Part shown: positions 22,886-35,882 of the stretch, in pieces | How the letters are laid out: each line of letters starts with the position of its first letter | Position numbering within the stretch: the stretch's first letter is position 1 | Assembly: GCA_003222035.1 (NCBI GenBank) | Contig: QHUS01000076.1 | Location: 1-40,620, forward strand | Source of the DNA: Gemmatimonadota bacterium | GTDB taxonomy: Bacteria > Gemmatimonadota > Gemmatimonadetes > Gemmatimonadales > GWC2-71-9 | Direction of reading: 5' to 3' | DNA: 40,620 bases | Translations under genes and position numbers: made by a program | Notes under the pieces: generated by a model | What the model was told of the DNA's origin: nothing | The model's input: the letters and a program-made list of their open reading frames with translations, nothing else | Database searches by the model: none

Positions 22886-24414
22886 ACGGGCTCGCGGCGC
22901 AGCCGCGCACGATCCACCTTGCCGAGATGCGTCCGCGGGAGCGCGTCGAGAAAGATGACCTCGCGCGGGTACTTGTAGGGCTCGAGCCGCTCCCGCACGA
23001 ACGCCTGGAGCTCCGCGGCGAGTCCGTCGCGGACCTCCTGCGCGACGACGAACGCATACGGCTTGACGAGGCCGTGCGCTCCCATCACACCGACCACCGC
23101 CACCTCCTTCACCGCCGGGTGGTGCAGCAGGCAGTTTTCCACTTCTTGGGGCGCCAGCCACTTGCCCGAAACCTTGAGCAGGTCGTCGGCGCGGCCACAG
23201 TACGTGAAATACCCGTCAGGGTCGCGCCGCACCATATCACCCGACACGTACCACTCTCCCCGGAATCCCTCCTTGGTTTTCTCCATTTGCTGCCAGTACC
23301 CGAGAGCGCGGGAACCGCCGCGGACCCACAGCACGCCCACCTCGCCAGCGGGTAGCTCCCGCCCCTCGTCGTCGCACACCTTGACGTCAAAGCCCGGCAC
23401 GACGGTCCCGAGTGTGCCGGGGCGTACCTGCCCGGGGCGGTTCGAGATGAAGATGTGCCACATCTCCGCCGTGCCGAGGCCGTCCAGCAGCTCCACCCCG
23501 AACGTCCGCTTCCAACGTTGATACAGCTCGACCGGGAGCGGCTCACCCGCCGACGTGGCGAGGCGGAGGCATGAGAGATCCTGGCTCGCCGCGGCGGGAT
23601 GGCTCACCATGTGATTGATCATGGTCGGCACGTTGATGAGAATCGTGGGCCGGAAGCGCGCGATCCTCTCGAAGACGAGCTCCGGGGTCGCGGCTTCGGG
23701 GAACAGCACGGTGGTCGCGCCGACAGCGAAGGGAAACAACAGGTTGGAGCCGGTCGCGTACCCGAAGTAGAGCTTGGGCACGCTGACGGTCACATCGCGC
23801 TCGGTGTATCCGATGACCCCTTTGGCATAGCATTCGGTCGTGTTCGCGAAGGAGGCGTGGGTCTGCACCACGGCCTTCGGTTGCCCGGTGGTTCCACCCG
23901 AGAAGAGCCAGATCGCCGCGTCGTCGCGGTGAGTCGGAAAGGACTCCAGCACCGGCCCGGCGGTCTGCGCGAGTCGATCGTCGAGCGCCCCTCCGTCGCC
24001 GAGCACCAGGACGGTCTTGAGATGACGTGCATCGCGCGCCGCCGTCTTGAACGCCGACGCCGTGTCCCGGTGTGTGACCACGACGCGAGCCCGCGTGTAG
24101 CGGTAGAAGTAGTCGATCGCCTCCGGCTTGAGCTCCGGATTCACCATGACGACCACCGCGCCGATCTTGAGGGTCCCGAAGAGCACTGCCACGAACGCGG
24201 GCCCGTCAGGGAGCGCGATCATGACGCGCTGTTCGGGCTGGACGCCGGCCTCGGTGAGCACGTGCCCGAATTGATTCGCGAGCGCCTGGATCGTTTGGTA
24301 GGTGAGTGCGCCCGCATCGGTGAGCACGGCGGGCCGAGCGCCTTTCCCTTCGCGAACGCGGGCGTCGAGAAAATAGTCCGCGATGTTGAACTGCTCGGGC
24401 GGCTGGAAGGGCAT
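22882..24414 (-). CDS. benzoate/2-aminobenzoate-CoA ligase family (acyl-adenylate-forming)
   Basis: 510 residues. Adenylate-forming motifs are present: A3 FSGGTTGQPKAVVQTHAS, A5-like LLDGLGTAEMWHIFISNRPG, GEWYVSGDMVRRDPDGYFTYCGRADDLLKVSGKWLAPQEVE in two adjoining core motifs, and the C-terminal catalytic Lys in RTHLGKVDR. TAEMWHIF and the YFGYATGSNLLFP region match benzoate-CoA ligases. The divergent operon encodes enzymes that make and use anthranilate as its CoA thioester, so 2-aminobenzoate (anthranilate) is the likely substrate (inference). ATG 24414 has no Shine-Dalgarno and lies right at a predicted transcription start, which suggests a leaderless message. Confidence 0.88.
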   Translation of the reverse strand: MPFQPPEQFNIADYFLDARVREGKGARPAVLTDAGALTYQTIQALANQFGHVLTEAGVQPEQRVMIALPDGPAFVAVLFGTLKIGAVVVMVNPELKPEAIDYFYRYTRARVVVTHRDTASAFKTAARDARHLKTVLVLGDGGALDDRLAQTAGPVLESFPTHRDDAAIWLFSGGTTGQPKAVVQTHASFANTTECYAKGVIGYTERDVTVSVPKLYFGYATGSNLLFPFAVGATTVLFPEAATPELVFERIARFRPTILINVPTMINHMVSHPAAASQDLSCLRLATSAGEPLPVELYQRWKRTFGVELLDGLGTAEMWHIFISNRPGQVRPGTLGTVVPGFDVKVCDDEGRELPAGEVGVLWVRGGSRALGYWQQMEKTKEGFRGEWYVSGDMVRRDPDGYFTYCGRADDLLKVSGKWLAPQEVENCLLHHPAVKEVAVVGVMGAHGLVKPYAFVVAQEVRDGLAAELQAFVRERLEPYKYPREVIFLDALPRTHLGKVDRARLRREPV

Positions 24415-24418
24415 GTGA

Positions 24419-24449
24419 CAGATATCGGCGACCGACGGCTGGCGGTCAA
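24419..24449 (-). promoter_or_regulatory. promoter for the CoA ligase gene
   Basis: Minus strand: TTGACC (24449-24444), then ATATCT at 24425-24420 (18-base spacer) or TATCTG at 24424-24419 (19). Either places the start site at or next to ATG 24414. The region of 64 bases also has to hold the plus-strand promoter (TACCAT at 24463-24468 is the best -10 candidate). Confidence 0.5.
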
Positions 24450-24478
24450 CCGCCCCGCCCCGTACCATACAGCCACTC

Positions 24479-25234
24479 ATGGCGGTCCTGGATTTCGCGC
24501 ACTTGACCTGGGAGGAGGTTCGCGACCTCGACCGGACGAAGGCGGTGGCCATCCTCCCCGTCGGCGCCGTCGAGGCGCACGGTCCGCATCTCCCTCTTGC
24601 CACCGACGTGATCATCGCGGAGTCCATGGCCCGGGCCGCGGGCGCGCGGCTCGCGGCGCGCGGCTACGACGCCCTGCTGCTCCCACCCCTCGTCTACACG
24701 CCTGCCGAGTTCGCCGCCGGGTTTCCCGGCACGGTGTCGTTGCGGCCCGCCACGGTGACCGCGCTGCTGGTCGACCTCGCGCGCAGCCTGGCGCGCCACG
24801 GCTTCCGAGTGCTCGCGGTCGCGAACGCGCACCTGGATCCCGCGCACGTCGCGGCCCTCGACGCCGCGGTGGCTCAGAGTCGACCCGAGGCTGGCGCGCG
24901 GATCGTGTTTCCCGACGTCACACGGAGGCCCTGGGCCCCACGGCTCACCGACGAATTCCAGAGCGGCGCGTGCCACGCTGGGCAGTACGAGAGCTCGATC
25001 GTAATGGCGGCGCGCCCGGAGCTCGTCCGCGAAGCGATTCGCCGGTCGCTACCCGCCAACCCGCGCTCGCTCAGCGTGGCGATACGGTCCGGGCAGACGA
25101 GCTTCGAAGCGGCGGGCGGGCCACGCGCGTACTTCGGCGCGCCAGCCGCCGCCGGGGCCGCCGAGGGTGCGCGCACCATCGAGGCCCTCGGTGCGATCCT
25201 CGAGGAGGCGGTGCTCGCGGAGCTCGGCCCTTGA
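24479..25234 (+). CDS. creatininase-family metal hydrolase; candidate N-formylkynurenine formamidase
   Basis: 251 residues, the normal creatininase-family length. Metal-ligand motifs: VGAVEAHGPHLPLATD (E32, H34, D43) and CHAGQYESS (H166, E171). The usual NGHGGN loop is NAHLDPAH here (H118 kept). The family splits amides or formamides at a dinuclear metal site; members include creatininase, MftE and archaeal formamide hydrolases of riboflavin/F420 synthesis. It is the first gene of an operon that contains tryptophan dioxygenase and kynureninase but no KynB of the known types, so hydrolysis of N-formylkynurenine is the natural proposal. The role is inference; the fold is clear. Confidence 0.85.
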   Translation: MAVLDFAHLTWEEVRDLDRTKAVAILPVGAVEAHGPHLPLATDVIIAESMARAAGARLAARGYDALLLPPLVYTPAEFAAGFPGTVSLRPATVTALLVDLARSLARHGFRVLAVANAHLDPAHVAALDAAVAQSRPEAGARIVFPDVTRRPWAPRLTDEFQSGACHAGQYESSIVMAARPELVREAIRRSLPANPRSLSVAIRSGQTSFEAAGGPRAYFGAPAAAGAAEGARTIEALGAILEEAVLAELGP

Positions 25235-26028
25235 CGCTCGCTGGACGGGGCGCGGTGGTCACCGGCGCGGGCCGCGGCATCGGCATGGCGGTGGCACGAG
25301 CGCTCGTCGACGCCGGCGCCGCGGTCGTGGTGGCTGCCCGCACGCGGGAGGCGATTGAGAAGGTCACGGCCGACCTGCGTGCCGCCGGCGCGCGGGGAGC
25401 CTGGGCGGTATCGTGCGACGTCACCGACCCGGCCAGCGTGCAGGCGCTCGCCCGCGCCGCCGAGGTCCATCTCGGGCATGTGGACATACTCGTGAACAAC
25501 GCCGGTGTCAGCCACTCCGCGCCCTTGCATCGGACCACCCTCGCCGACTGGAACCGCATCTTGACGGTGAACGCGACCGGTACGTTCCTGTGCACCCAGG
25601 CCTTCCTACCCGGGATGGTCGAGCGCCACTGGGGGCGTGTCGTGAACATCGCCTCCGTCGCGGGGCTGGAGGGGGGGAAATACATCACCGCCTACAGCGC
25701 GTCGAAGCATGCGGTGATCGGGTTGACCCGCTCGGTAGCCGCGGAGGTCGCGGGGACCGGCGTGACCGTCAATGCCGTCTGCCCCGGCTACGTCGACACC
25801 GAGATGACGCGCGAATCGGTGGCCCGCATCGCGGCGAAGACCGGCATGTCATCCGAGGCCGCGCTGCACGCGGCACTCGCGACCACCGGGCAGGCGCGGT
25901 TGATCTCGCCCGACGAGGTGGCCCGCGCCGTGCTGACGCTGTGCAACGACGCTGAGCGCGCGAGCAACGGAGACACCGTGGTCATCGCCGACGGAAGCGA
26001 GAAGGGGGTGGGGGGAGCCCACCGATGA
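25231..26028 (+). CDS. SDR-family NAD(P)-dependent dehydrogenase
   Basis: 265 residues from TTG 25231, overlapping the previous stop as TTGA. Classical SDR motifs: VTGAGRGIGMAVA (coenzyme Gly motif), VDILVNNAGVS, catalytic Ser in NIASVAG, and YSASKHAV (Tyr-x3-Lys), followed by VCPGYVDTEMT. These resemble beta-ketoacyl or 3-hydroxyacyl-CoA dehydrogenases. In this cluster it probably oxidises or reduces a hydroxyl/keto group of the non-aromatic CoA intermediates formed from 2-aminobenzoyl-CoA (inference). The C-terminus ends in a Gly/charge-rich tail and overlaps the RidA-like gene by ATGA. Confidence 0.9.
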   Translation: MTLAGRGAVVTGAGRGIGMAVARALVDAGAAVVVAARTREAIEKVTADLRAAGARGAWAVSCDVTDPASVQALARAAEVHLGHVDILVNNAGVSHSAPLHRTTLADWNRILTVNATGTFLCTQAFLPGMVERHWGRVVNIASVAGLEGGKYITAYSASKHAVIGLTRSVAAEVAGTGVTVNAVCPGYVDTEMTRESVARIAAKTGMSSEAALHAALATTGQARLISPDEVARAVLTLCNDAERASNGDTVVIADGSEKGVGGAHR

Positions 26029-26417
26029 CGTTTCGGATCGTGAACCCCGACGCCCTCGGCCGGCCGAGCGGATGGAATCACGGCATGCTCGCGCCGGCAG
26101 GAGGGCGTGTGCTGTTCGTGGCCGGACAGACGGCCCCCGCTCCGCAGCGTGGCGGGGGGCTCGTTGAACAGTGGGCCGGCGCGCTCGAGTGTGTGCTCGA
26201 GGTAGTGCGAGCAGCGGGCGGTGGAGCCGAGCACATCGGTCGTCTGACCGTGTACGTCGTCGACCGTGAGGCCTACCTCGCCAACCTCAAGCCGCTCGGC
26301 GAGGTCCATCGCCGCCTCATGGGACGGCATTATCCCGCCATGTCGCTGGTGGAAGTTCGGGCGCTCGTGGAGGCGAACGCCGCCGTGGAGATCGAAGCCA
26401 CCGCCGTCCTGCCCTGA
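26025..26417 (+). CDS. RidA/YjgF-family protein
   Basis: 130 residues, the typical length. RidA-fold features include LFVAGQTAP, VEQWAGALECVLEVVRAAGG, HIGRLTVYVVDREAYLANL and the C-terminal SLVEVRALVEANAAVEIEA. In RidA proper an Arg four residues after the VEV strand (VARLPKD) hydrolyses enamines/imines; here the order is Arg-Ala instead of Ala-Arg, so the canonical catalytic position is Ala113. RidA-like proteins recur in aromatic-amine pathways. Here the amino group of the 2-amino-enecarboxyl-CoA intermediate must be lost, which would suit an enamine hydrolase or binder (inference). The gene overlaps the SDR by ATGA. Confidence 0.88.
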   Translation: MTFRIVNPDALGRPSGWNHGMLAPAGGRVLFVAGQTAPAPQRGGGLVEQWAGALECVLEVVRAAGGGAEHIGRLTVYVVDREAYLANLKPLGEVHRRLMGRHYPAMSLVEVRALVEANAAVEIEATAVLP

Positions 26418-26440
26418 CCGGTTTCCCGGAGGTCGACCGC

Positions 26441-27241
26441 ATGCCGCTCGCGCCCAAGTCCTTCCTGTACGAATCGGACTCCCACACCGGGGTCGCGACG
26501 ATCATGCTCAACCGCCCTGATCGACTCAACGCGCTGACGTTCGACGTCTACCGCGAGCTGCGCGACGCGTTCCGCGCGCTCGACACCGAGCCGGGCGTCC
26601 GGGCCGTCATCATCACGGGCGCGGGACGGGCCTTCTGCTCGGGCGGCGACGTTGAAGACATCATCGGCGCGCTGTTCGAGCGCGACGACGCGGGCCTGCT
26701 CGCCTTCACGCGGCTCACGTGTGACCTGATTCTCGCGATGCGGCAATGCCGCCGCCCCATCGTCGGGGCCCTGAACGGTACGGTCGCCGGCGCTGGCGCG
26801 GTCATCGCCGCCGCCTGTGATGTGCGTGTCGCCGCCGACTCCGCGCGGATCGCATTCTTGTTCACCAAGGTCGGCCTCTCAGGGGCCGACATGGGCGCAG
26901 CCTGGCTCCTCCCTCGCCTCGTTGGGCTGGGACACGCGACCGAGCTCCTCATGACCGGCGATTTCATCGACGCCCCGACGGCATTGCGCATCGGCCTCTA
27001 CAATCGGGTAGTCGCGAGGGCTAACGTGCTGGAGGAGGCCCGCAGGTTCGCCGAGCAGCTGGCCCACGGACCGTCATTCGCGCTCGGCATCACGAAGGAG
27101 GCGCTCAACCGCGAAGCCCACATGGATCTCACCACGGCACTCGAGGCTGAGGCTCAGGCACAGGCCGTGTGCATGCGGAACCCGAACTTCCGCGAGGCCT
27201 ACGACGCATTCAAGGCGAAGCGCCAACCCAAGTTTGTCTGA
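26441..27241 (+). CDS. enoyl-CoA hydratase/isomerase family protein
   Basis: 266 residues. Crotonase-fold signatures: IMLNRPDRLNALTFDVYREL, the oxyanion-hole segment RAFCSGGDVEDI and PIVGALNGTVAGAGAVIAAA. Both Glu of true hydratases are replaced: V121 in AGAVI, and T142/K143 where a Pro-Glu is expected. A SGADMGAA motif (D150) may supply another acid. So isomerase, ring-hydrolase or another crotonase activity on cyclic CoA esters is more likely than simple hydration. GGAGG at about 26427-26431 precedes ATG 26441, and the gene ends 2 bases before the acyl-CoA dehydrogenase. Its place in the anthranilate-CoA cluster suggests ring opening or isomerisation (inference). Confidence 0.88.
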   Translation: MPLAPKSFLYESDSHTGVATIMLNRPDRLNALTFDVYRELRDAFRALDTEPGVRAVIITGAGRAFCSGGDVEDIIGALFERDDAGLLAFTRLTCDLILAMRQCRRPIVGALNGTVAGAGAVIAAACDVRVAADSARIAFLFTKVGLSGADMGAAWLLPRLVGLGHATELLMTGDFIDAPTALRIGLYNRVVARANVLEEARRFAEQLAHGPSFALGITKEALNREAHMDLTTALEAEAQAQAVCMRNPNFREAYDAFKAKRQPKFV

Positions 27242-27243
27242 CC

Positions 27244-28398
27244 GTGCCTGACTCGGCCGCCATCCGCGCGTTCCTCACGGAATCTCACGTCGCCCTGGCG
27301 GCGCGGGTGACGGCCTACGCCGCCGCCGAACTCTCGTCCCTCGCCGAGCCCCCGGACGACCGAGCGGCACGGGTCCAGGCACGGGAGCTGCTCGTGCGCC
27401 TCGGCGAGGCAGGATGGTTTGCGCCGATCGGAGACCTCGATCTGCGCACCGCATGTCTGGTGCGCGAAGCGCTGGCAGGCGCCTCCCCGCTCGCCGACGC
27501 GGTGTTCGCGCTGCAGGCCCTCGGCACCGTCCCGATTCTCCTGGCCGGCGACCGCGCGCTCAAGGACCGCTGGGTCCCCGCGGCGCTCGCGGGCCGGGCC
27601 ATGGCGTCCTTCGCGCTGACCGAGGTCGAGGCCGGCTCGGACGCCGCGGCGATCGCGACGAGCGCGCGGCGGGATGGCTCTGGTTACGTGCTCTCTGGCA
27701 CCAAGACCTTCATCTCGAACGCCGGTCTCGCCGATTTCTATACCGTGTTTGCCTCTACCGACCCATCGCAGGGCAACAAGGGGATCTCGGCCTTCGTGGT
27801 GGCCGCGGACGCGCCCGGGCTGACGTTCGTGCGTCCCCTCGTGCTCTCGGCGCCGCATCCGCTGGGTGAGATCGCCTTTCGCGACTGCCGCGTGCCGTCG
27901 TCCAGCCGTCTTGGCGCCGAGGGCGACGGCTTCAAGCTGGCACTCGCGACGCTCGACCGGCTGCGGGCGACCGTGGCCGCGGCCGCGTGCGGGATGGCGG
28001 CGCGGGCGCTGCACGAAGCCCTCGAACACGCCACCCACCGCCGGCAGTTCGGACGCACGCTCGGCGAGTTCCAGCTGATCCAGGAGAAGCTCGCGCGCAT
28101 GGCGACGGACCTCACCGCCGCGCGGCTGCTCACCTACCGCGCGGCGTGGGAGAAGGATGGCGGGGCGGAACGGGTAACCATCGAAGCGGCGATGGCGAAG
28201 GCCTTCGCGACCGAGGCCGCCCAGCGGATCGTGGACGACGCCGTACAAATCCTGGGAGGGCGCGGCGTGCTCGCGTCCCACCCGGTGGACCGGCTGTACC
28301 GGGCCATCCGGGCCCTGCGGATCTACGAGGGCACAACGGAGATTCAACATCTTATCGTGGCTGGGCAGCTGTTGAAGCAGGCGGGAAGCAAGGCATGA
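27244..28398 (+). CDS. acyl-CoA dehydrogenase
   Basis: 384 residues from GTG 27244, 2 bases after the previous stop. Signatures: [20 protein letters not shown] (FAD/substrate), [56 protein letters not shown], and the C-terminal [10 protein letters not shown] whose Glu (E362) is the usual catalytic base. It is an FAD-dependent alpha,beta-dehydrogenase, expected to oxidise a cyclohexane- or straight-chain acyl-CoA formed from 2-aminobenzoyl-CoA. Its N-terminal region is slightly diverged, but the length is standard. ATGA overlap joins it to the monooxygenase/reductase. Confidence 0.93.
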   Translation: MPDSAAIRAFLTESHVALAARVTAYAAAELSSLAEPPDDRAARVQARELLVRLGEAGWFAPIGDLDLRTACLVREALAGASPLADAVFALQALGTVPILLAGDRALKDRWVPAALAGRAMASFALTEVEAGSDAAAIATSARRDGSGYVLSGTKTFISNAGLADFYTVFASTDPSQGNKGISAFVVAADAPGLTFVRPLVLSAPHPLGEIAFRDCRVPSSSRLGAEGDGFKLALATLDRLRATVAAAACGMAARALHEALEHATHRRQFGRTLGEFQLIQEKLARMATDLTAARLLTYRAAWEKDGGAERVTIEAAMAKAFATEAAQRIVDDAVQILGGRGVLASHPVDRLYRAIRALRIYEGTTEIQHLIVAGQLLKQAGSKA

Positions 28399-30653
28399 GA
28401 TTCGTCGTGGTAGGCGGCGGGCCGGCCGGGCTCTACTTCGCCATCCAAACGAAGCTGGCGGATGGCTCGCACCACGTCACGGTGATCGAGCGGAACCCGC
28501 TCGAGGCCACCTTCGGGTTCGGCGTGGTCTTCTCCGACGCCTCGCAAGACAACCTCGCGGAGGCGGATCGCGAGACGTACAGCGAGATGGTCCGGCAGTT
28601 CCATCACTGGGACGACATCGCGGTCCACGTCAACGGCACCGTGGTCACGTCCACCGGCCACGGATTCAGCGGGCTGTCGCGGCGGACGCTGCTCGCGATC
28701 CTGCGGCGCCGCGCCGAAGCGCTCGGGGTGTGCCTCGAGGTCGGCACCGAGGTAACGGACGTGGGCGCGCTCCTGGGAGCGGACCTCGTGGTCGCCGCCG
28801 ATGGCTTCAACAGCGTTGTACGCGGGCAGTTTGCCGATCGCTTCAAGCCGACCGTGGATTGGCGTCCCAATCGCTACGTGTGGCTCGGAACGACCCGCCC
28901 CTTCCCCGCATTCACCTTCTACTTCAAGCGCGACCAGCACGGCCTGTGGCGAGTCCACGCCTACCAGTACGAGCCTGAAGGCTCGACGTTCATCGTTGAA
29001 GCCACCGAAGCGACCTGGCGTGCGGCGGGGCTGGATCGCGCCGACGAGCGTGCGACGCTCGCCTTCTGCGAGGCGTTGTTCCGCGAGGAGCTCCAAGGCC
29101 ACCGTTTGCTCACGAACCGCTCCGTGTGGCGCAACTTTGGGACTATGCGGAACGAGCGCTGGCACCATCGGAACGTGGTGCTGTTGGGCGACGCCGCTCA
29201 TACCGTGCACTTCTCCGTGGGATCCGGCACGAAGCTCGCCATGGAGGACGCGGTCGCCCTGGCCCACGCGGTCCTACGCGCCCCTGCGGGCGACATCCCC
29301 GCGGCTCTCGCGGCGTACGAGGCGGAGCGACGACCCACGGTCGAGAGCTTGCAGCGCGCCGCACAGGTAAGCCTGCAGTGGTTCGAGGACACCGAGCGTT
29401 ACATGGATCTCGTGCCGGTCCAGTTCGCCTTCAACCTCCTGACGCGCAGTTTGCGGATCACGCATGACAACTTGCGGCTCCGCGACCCCGCGTTCGTGGG
29501 CGCGGTGGACCGCTGGTTCGCCGCGGAGACCGCCGAGCAGAGCGGCGTCGCCGTGCCCGGCGGCCCGCCACCGCCGCCGCTGTTCACGCCGTTCCGGCTC
29601 CGCGACCTGCTGCTCGTGAACCGTGTGGTCGTGTCCCCGATGTGCCAGTATTGCGCGGTCGACGGCACGCCCAGTGATTGGCACCTGGTTCACCTCGGGG
29701 CGCGGGCCATGGGCGGCGCGGGCCTAGTCTTTACGGAGATGACGGACGTCTCGCGGGAGGGCCGGATTTCGCCCGGGTGCACCGGCATGTACAAGCCGGA
29801 ACATGTGCCGGCCTGGAAGCGGATCGTGGACTTCGTCCACGCCAACAGCCAGGCGAAGATCGGGCTGCAGCTCGGTCACGCGGGCCGCAAGGGCTCCACC
29901 AGGCTCGCGTGGGACGGAATGGACGAGCCCCTGCCGGAGGGCAACTGGGAGATCATCGCCGCCTCCCCCATCCCCTATTTCCCCCACAGCCAGATCCCCC
30001 GCGCGATGGACCGCGCGGACATGGATGCGGTACGCGGCGACTTCGTGCGGGCGGCGCAGATGGCGGAGCAGGCGGGCTTCGACATTCTCGAGATCCACTT
30101 CGCGCACGGCTACCTCCTGGCGAGCTTCATCTCGCCACTCACGAACCGGCGCGCCGATGAGTACGGCGGTCCGCTCCTGAACCGAATGAAGTTTCCCCTC
30201 GAAGTGTTCGACGCCGTCCGCGCCGTGTGGCCACAGCACAAGCCACTCTCCGTGCGCATTTCGGCGGTGGACTGGGCTCCCGGTGGCACGGAGCCCGCCG
30301 ACGCCGTGGAGATCGCCCGACTGCTCCGCGCCCACAGCTGCGACATCGTGGACGTGTCCGCGGGCCAGACGGTCCCCGATGCGAAACCGGTCTACGGACG
30401 CCAGTTTCAGACGCCGTTCGCCGACCGGGTGCGGCAGGAGGTGGGAATCCCCACGATGGCAGTGGGCAACATTTCATCCTACACCGACGTGAACACGATC
30501 CTGGCCGCGGGTCGCGCCGACCTCTGCGTCCTGGCGCGCGCGCATTTGTGGGATCCCTACTGGACCCGCCACGCCGCGCATGAGATGGGCTATGCGCTCC
30601 CTTGGCCGCCGCAGTATTCGACGCTCGACTCCTACAAGCCGCGGTTCACCTGA
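28395..30653 (+). CDS. fused flavin monooxygenase/Old-Yellow-Enzyme reductase (2-aminobenzoyl-CoA monooxygenase/reductase type)
   Basis: 752 residues. The N-terminal half (1 to about 385) is a class A FAD hydroxylase: GGGPAG (7-12), [12 protein letters not shown] and [21 protein letters not shown] Pro-rich linker at about 388-396 leads to an FMN-dependent OYE domain: [29 protein letters not shown], and [19 protein letters not shown] with the conserved His. This bifunctional design is that of 2-aminobenzoyl-CoA monooxygenase/reductase (EC 1.14.13.40). That enzyme hydroxylates and then reduces anthraniloyl-CoA to a non-aromatic 2-amino-5-oxo-cyclohexene-carboxyl-CoA. Salicylyl-CoA 5-hydroxylase relatives are an alternative, but kynA/kynU next door favour anthranilate. 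Confidence 0.93.
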   Translation: MRFVVVGGGPAGLYFAIQTKLADGSHHVTVIERNPLEATFGFGVVFSDASQDNLAEADRETYSEMVRQFHHWDDIAVHVNGTVVTSTGHGFSGLSRRTLLAILRRRAEALGVCLEVGTEVTDVGALLGADLVVAADGFNSVVRGQFADRFKPTVDWRPNRYVWLGTTRPFPAFTFYFKRDQHGLWRVHAYQYEPEGSTFIVEATEATWRAAGLDRADERATLAFCEALFREELQGHRLLTNRSVWRNFGTMRNERWHHRNVVLLGDAAHTVHFSVGSGTKLAMEDAVALAHAVLRAPAGDIPAALAAYEAERRPTVESLQRAAQVSLQWFEDTERYMDLVPVQFAFNLLTRSLRITHDNLRLRDPAFVGAVDRWFAAETAEQSGVAVPGGPPPPPLFTPFRLRDLLLVNRVVVSPMCQYCAVDGTPSDWHLVHLGARAMGGAGLVFTEMTDVSREGRISPGCTGMYKPEHVPAWKRIVDFVHANSQAKIGLQLGHAGRKGSTRLAWDGMDEPLPEGNWEIIAASPIPYFPHSQIPRAMDRADMDAVRGDFVRAAQMAEQAGFDILEIHFAHGYLLASFISPLTNRRADEYGGPLLNRMKFPLEVFDAVRAVWPQHKPLSVRISAVDWAPGGTEPADAVEIARLLRAHSCDIVDVSAGQTVPDAKPVYGRQFQTPFADRVRQEVGIPTMAVGNISSYTDVNTILAAGRADLCVLARAHLWDPYWTRHAAHEMGYALPWPPQYSTLDSYKPRFT

Positions 30654-30663
30654 GGGTCGCCCG

Positions 30664-31442
30664 ATGGCCGTGACCTATTCCAGCTACTTGAAGCTCGACG
30701 AGCTGCTGGCGCTGCAGCAGCCGCGCTCCGCCGGCCCCGAGCACGACGAAATGTTGTTCATCGTCATCCATCAGGTGTACGAGCTGTGGTTCAAGGAAAT
30801 GCTTCACGAGCTGGCCTACCTCGAGAAGTTGCTGCGCGACAACGCGACACCGCGCGCGCTCCACACCTTGAAGCGCATCCTCACCGTGCTGAAGGTGATG
30901 GTCGCGCAGATCGACGTTCTCGAAACCATGACCCCGCTCGAGTTCCTGTCGTTTCGTGACCGCCTCGAATCCGGTAGCGGGTTTCAGTCGTTCCAGTTCC
31001 GCGAGCTCGAATTCGTCCTCGGCACCAAGAACCTCGAGGCCATCGCCCGCTACCCCGAGGGGAGCGAGGCCCGTCGGCGGCTCGACGCCCGATATCGTGG
31101 GGCGACGCTGTGGGACGCCTTTCTCGCGTATCTCGCGCGCAACCAGTACACCGTGCCGCCATCGCAACTCGCTCGAGACGTAACGCGACCGGTCGAGCCC
31201 TCGCGCGAGATGCAACAGATCCTGATCAGTGTCTACCGGAAAGACGCTGCCGTGGCGTCGGTGTGCGAGCGCCTGGTGGATCTGGATGAGGGGGTCATGG
31301 AGTGGCGTTACCGGCACGTGAAGATGGTGCAGCGCACCATCGGCACGAAGCCCGGTACCGGTGGATCCGCGGGCGCCGAATACCTCGAAACGACGCTGAA
31401 CAAGCCCGCCTTCCCCGATCTCTGGGCGATCCGCACGGAGCT

Positions 31443-31446
<4 letters not shown>
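30664..31446 (+). CDS. kynA: tryptophan 2,3-dioxygenase
   Basis: 260 residues, cytosolic haem enzyme. HDEMLFIVIHQVYELWFK (27-44) holds the distal His (H36); FRDRLESGSGFQSFQFRELE (from 97) binds the substrate carboxylate. Further on RHVKMVQRTIG (H218 the likely haem ligand) leads into GTKPGTGGSAGAEYL. It opens the indole ring of L-tryptophan to N-formylkynurenine and begins the pathway completed by the neighbouring genes. ATG 30664 lies 10 bases after the monooxygenase gene. A short N-terminus compared with about 280 residues in other bacteria is normal variation. The stop overlaps kynU as GTGA. Confidence 0.96.
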
Positions 31447-35765
<4,319 letters not shown>

Positions 35766-35843
35766 AGCGCCGGCTCCGGGGGCAACGTCCGTGCCCAGGA
35801 AAAGTGCCGTTTTGGCAGAAAGAACAAAAGGCGTCGCACGTCA

Positions 35844-35882
35844 TCGTGCTACGCCCTCGTGCTACGCCTTCGTGCAACGTCC
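35844..35882. repeat. three tandem 13-bp units, TCGTGCTACGCCC-like
   Basis: TCGTGCTACGCCC (35844-35856), TCGTGCTACGCCT (35857-35869) and TCGTGCAACGTCC (35870-35882) lie head to tail. They sit directly after the stop of the small secreted protein and upstream of clpB on the minus strand. The third unit contains TCGTGCAACGT, the core found at 22392-22402. Confidence 0.9.

Noticed and set aside
23599..25230. Upstream open part of the SDR reading frame (about 540 codons)
   Set aside because: It runs antisense to the CoA ligase and over the creatininase gene. SDR similarity begins only at TTG 25231, so the extension is chance.
35766..35882. Possible heat-shock control element upstream of clpB
   Set aside because: No CIRCE palindrome or clear sigma32 box was found; only a short TGCC-N5-GGCA hairpin and the 13-bp tandem repeats.
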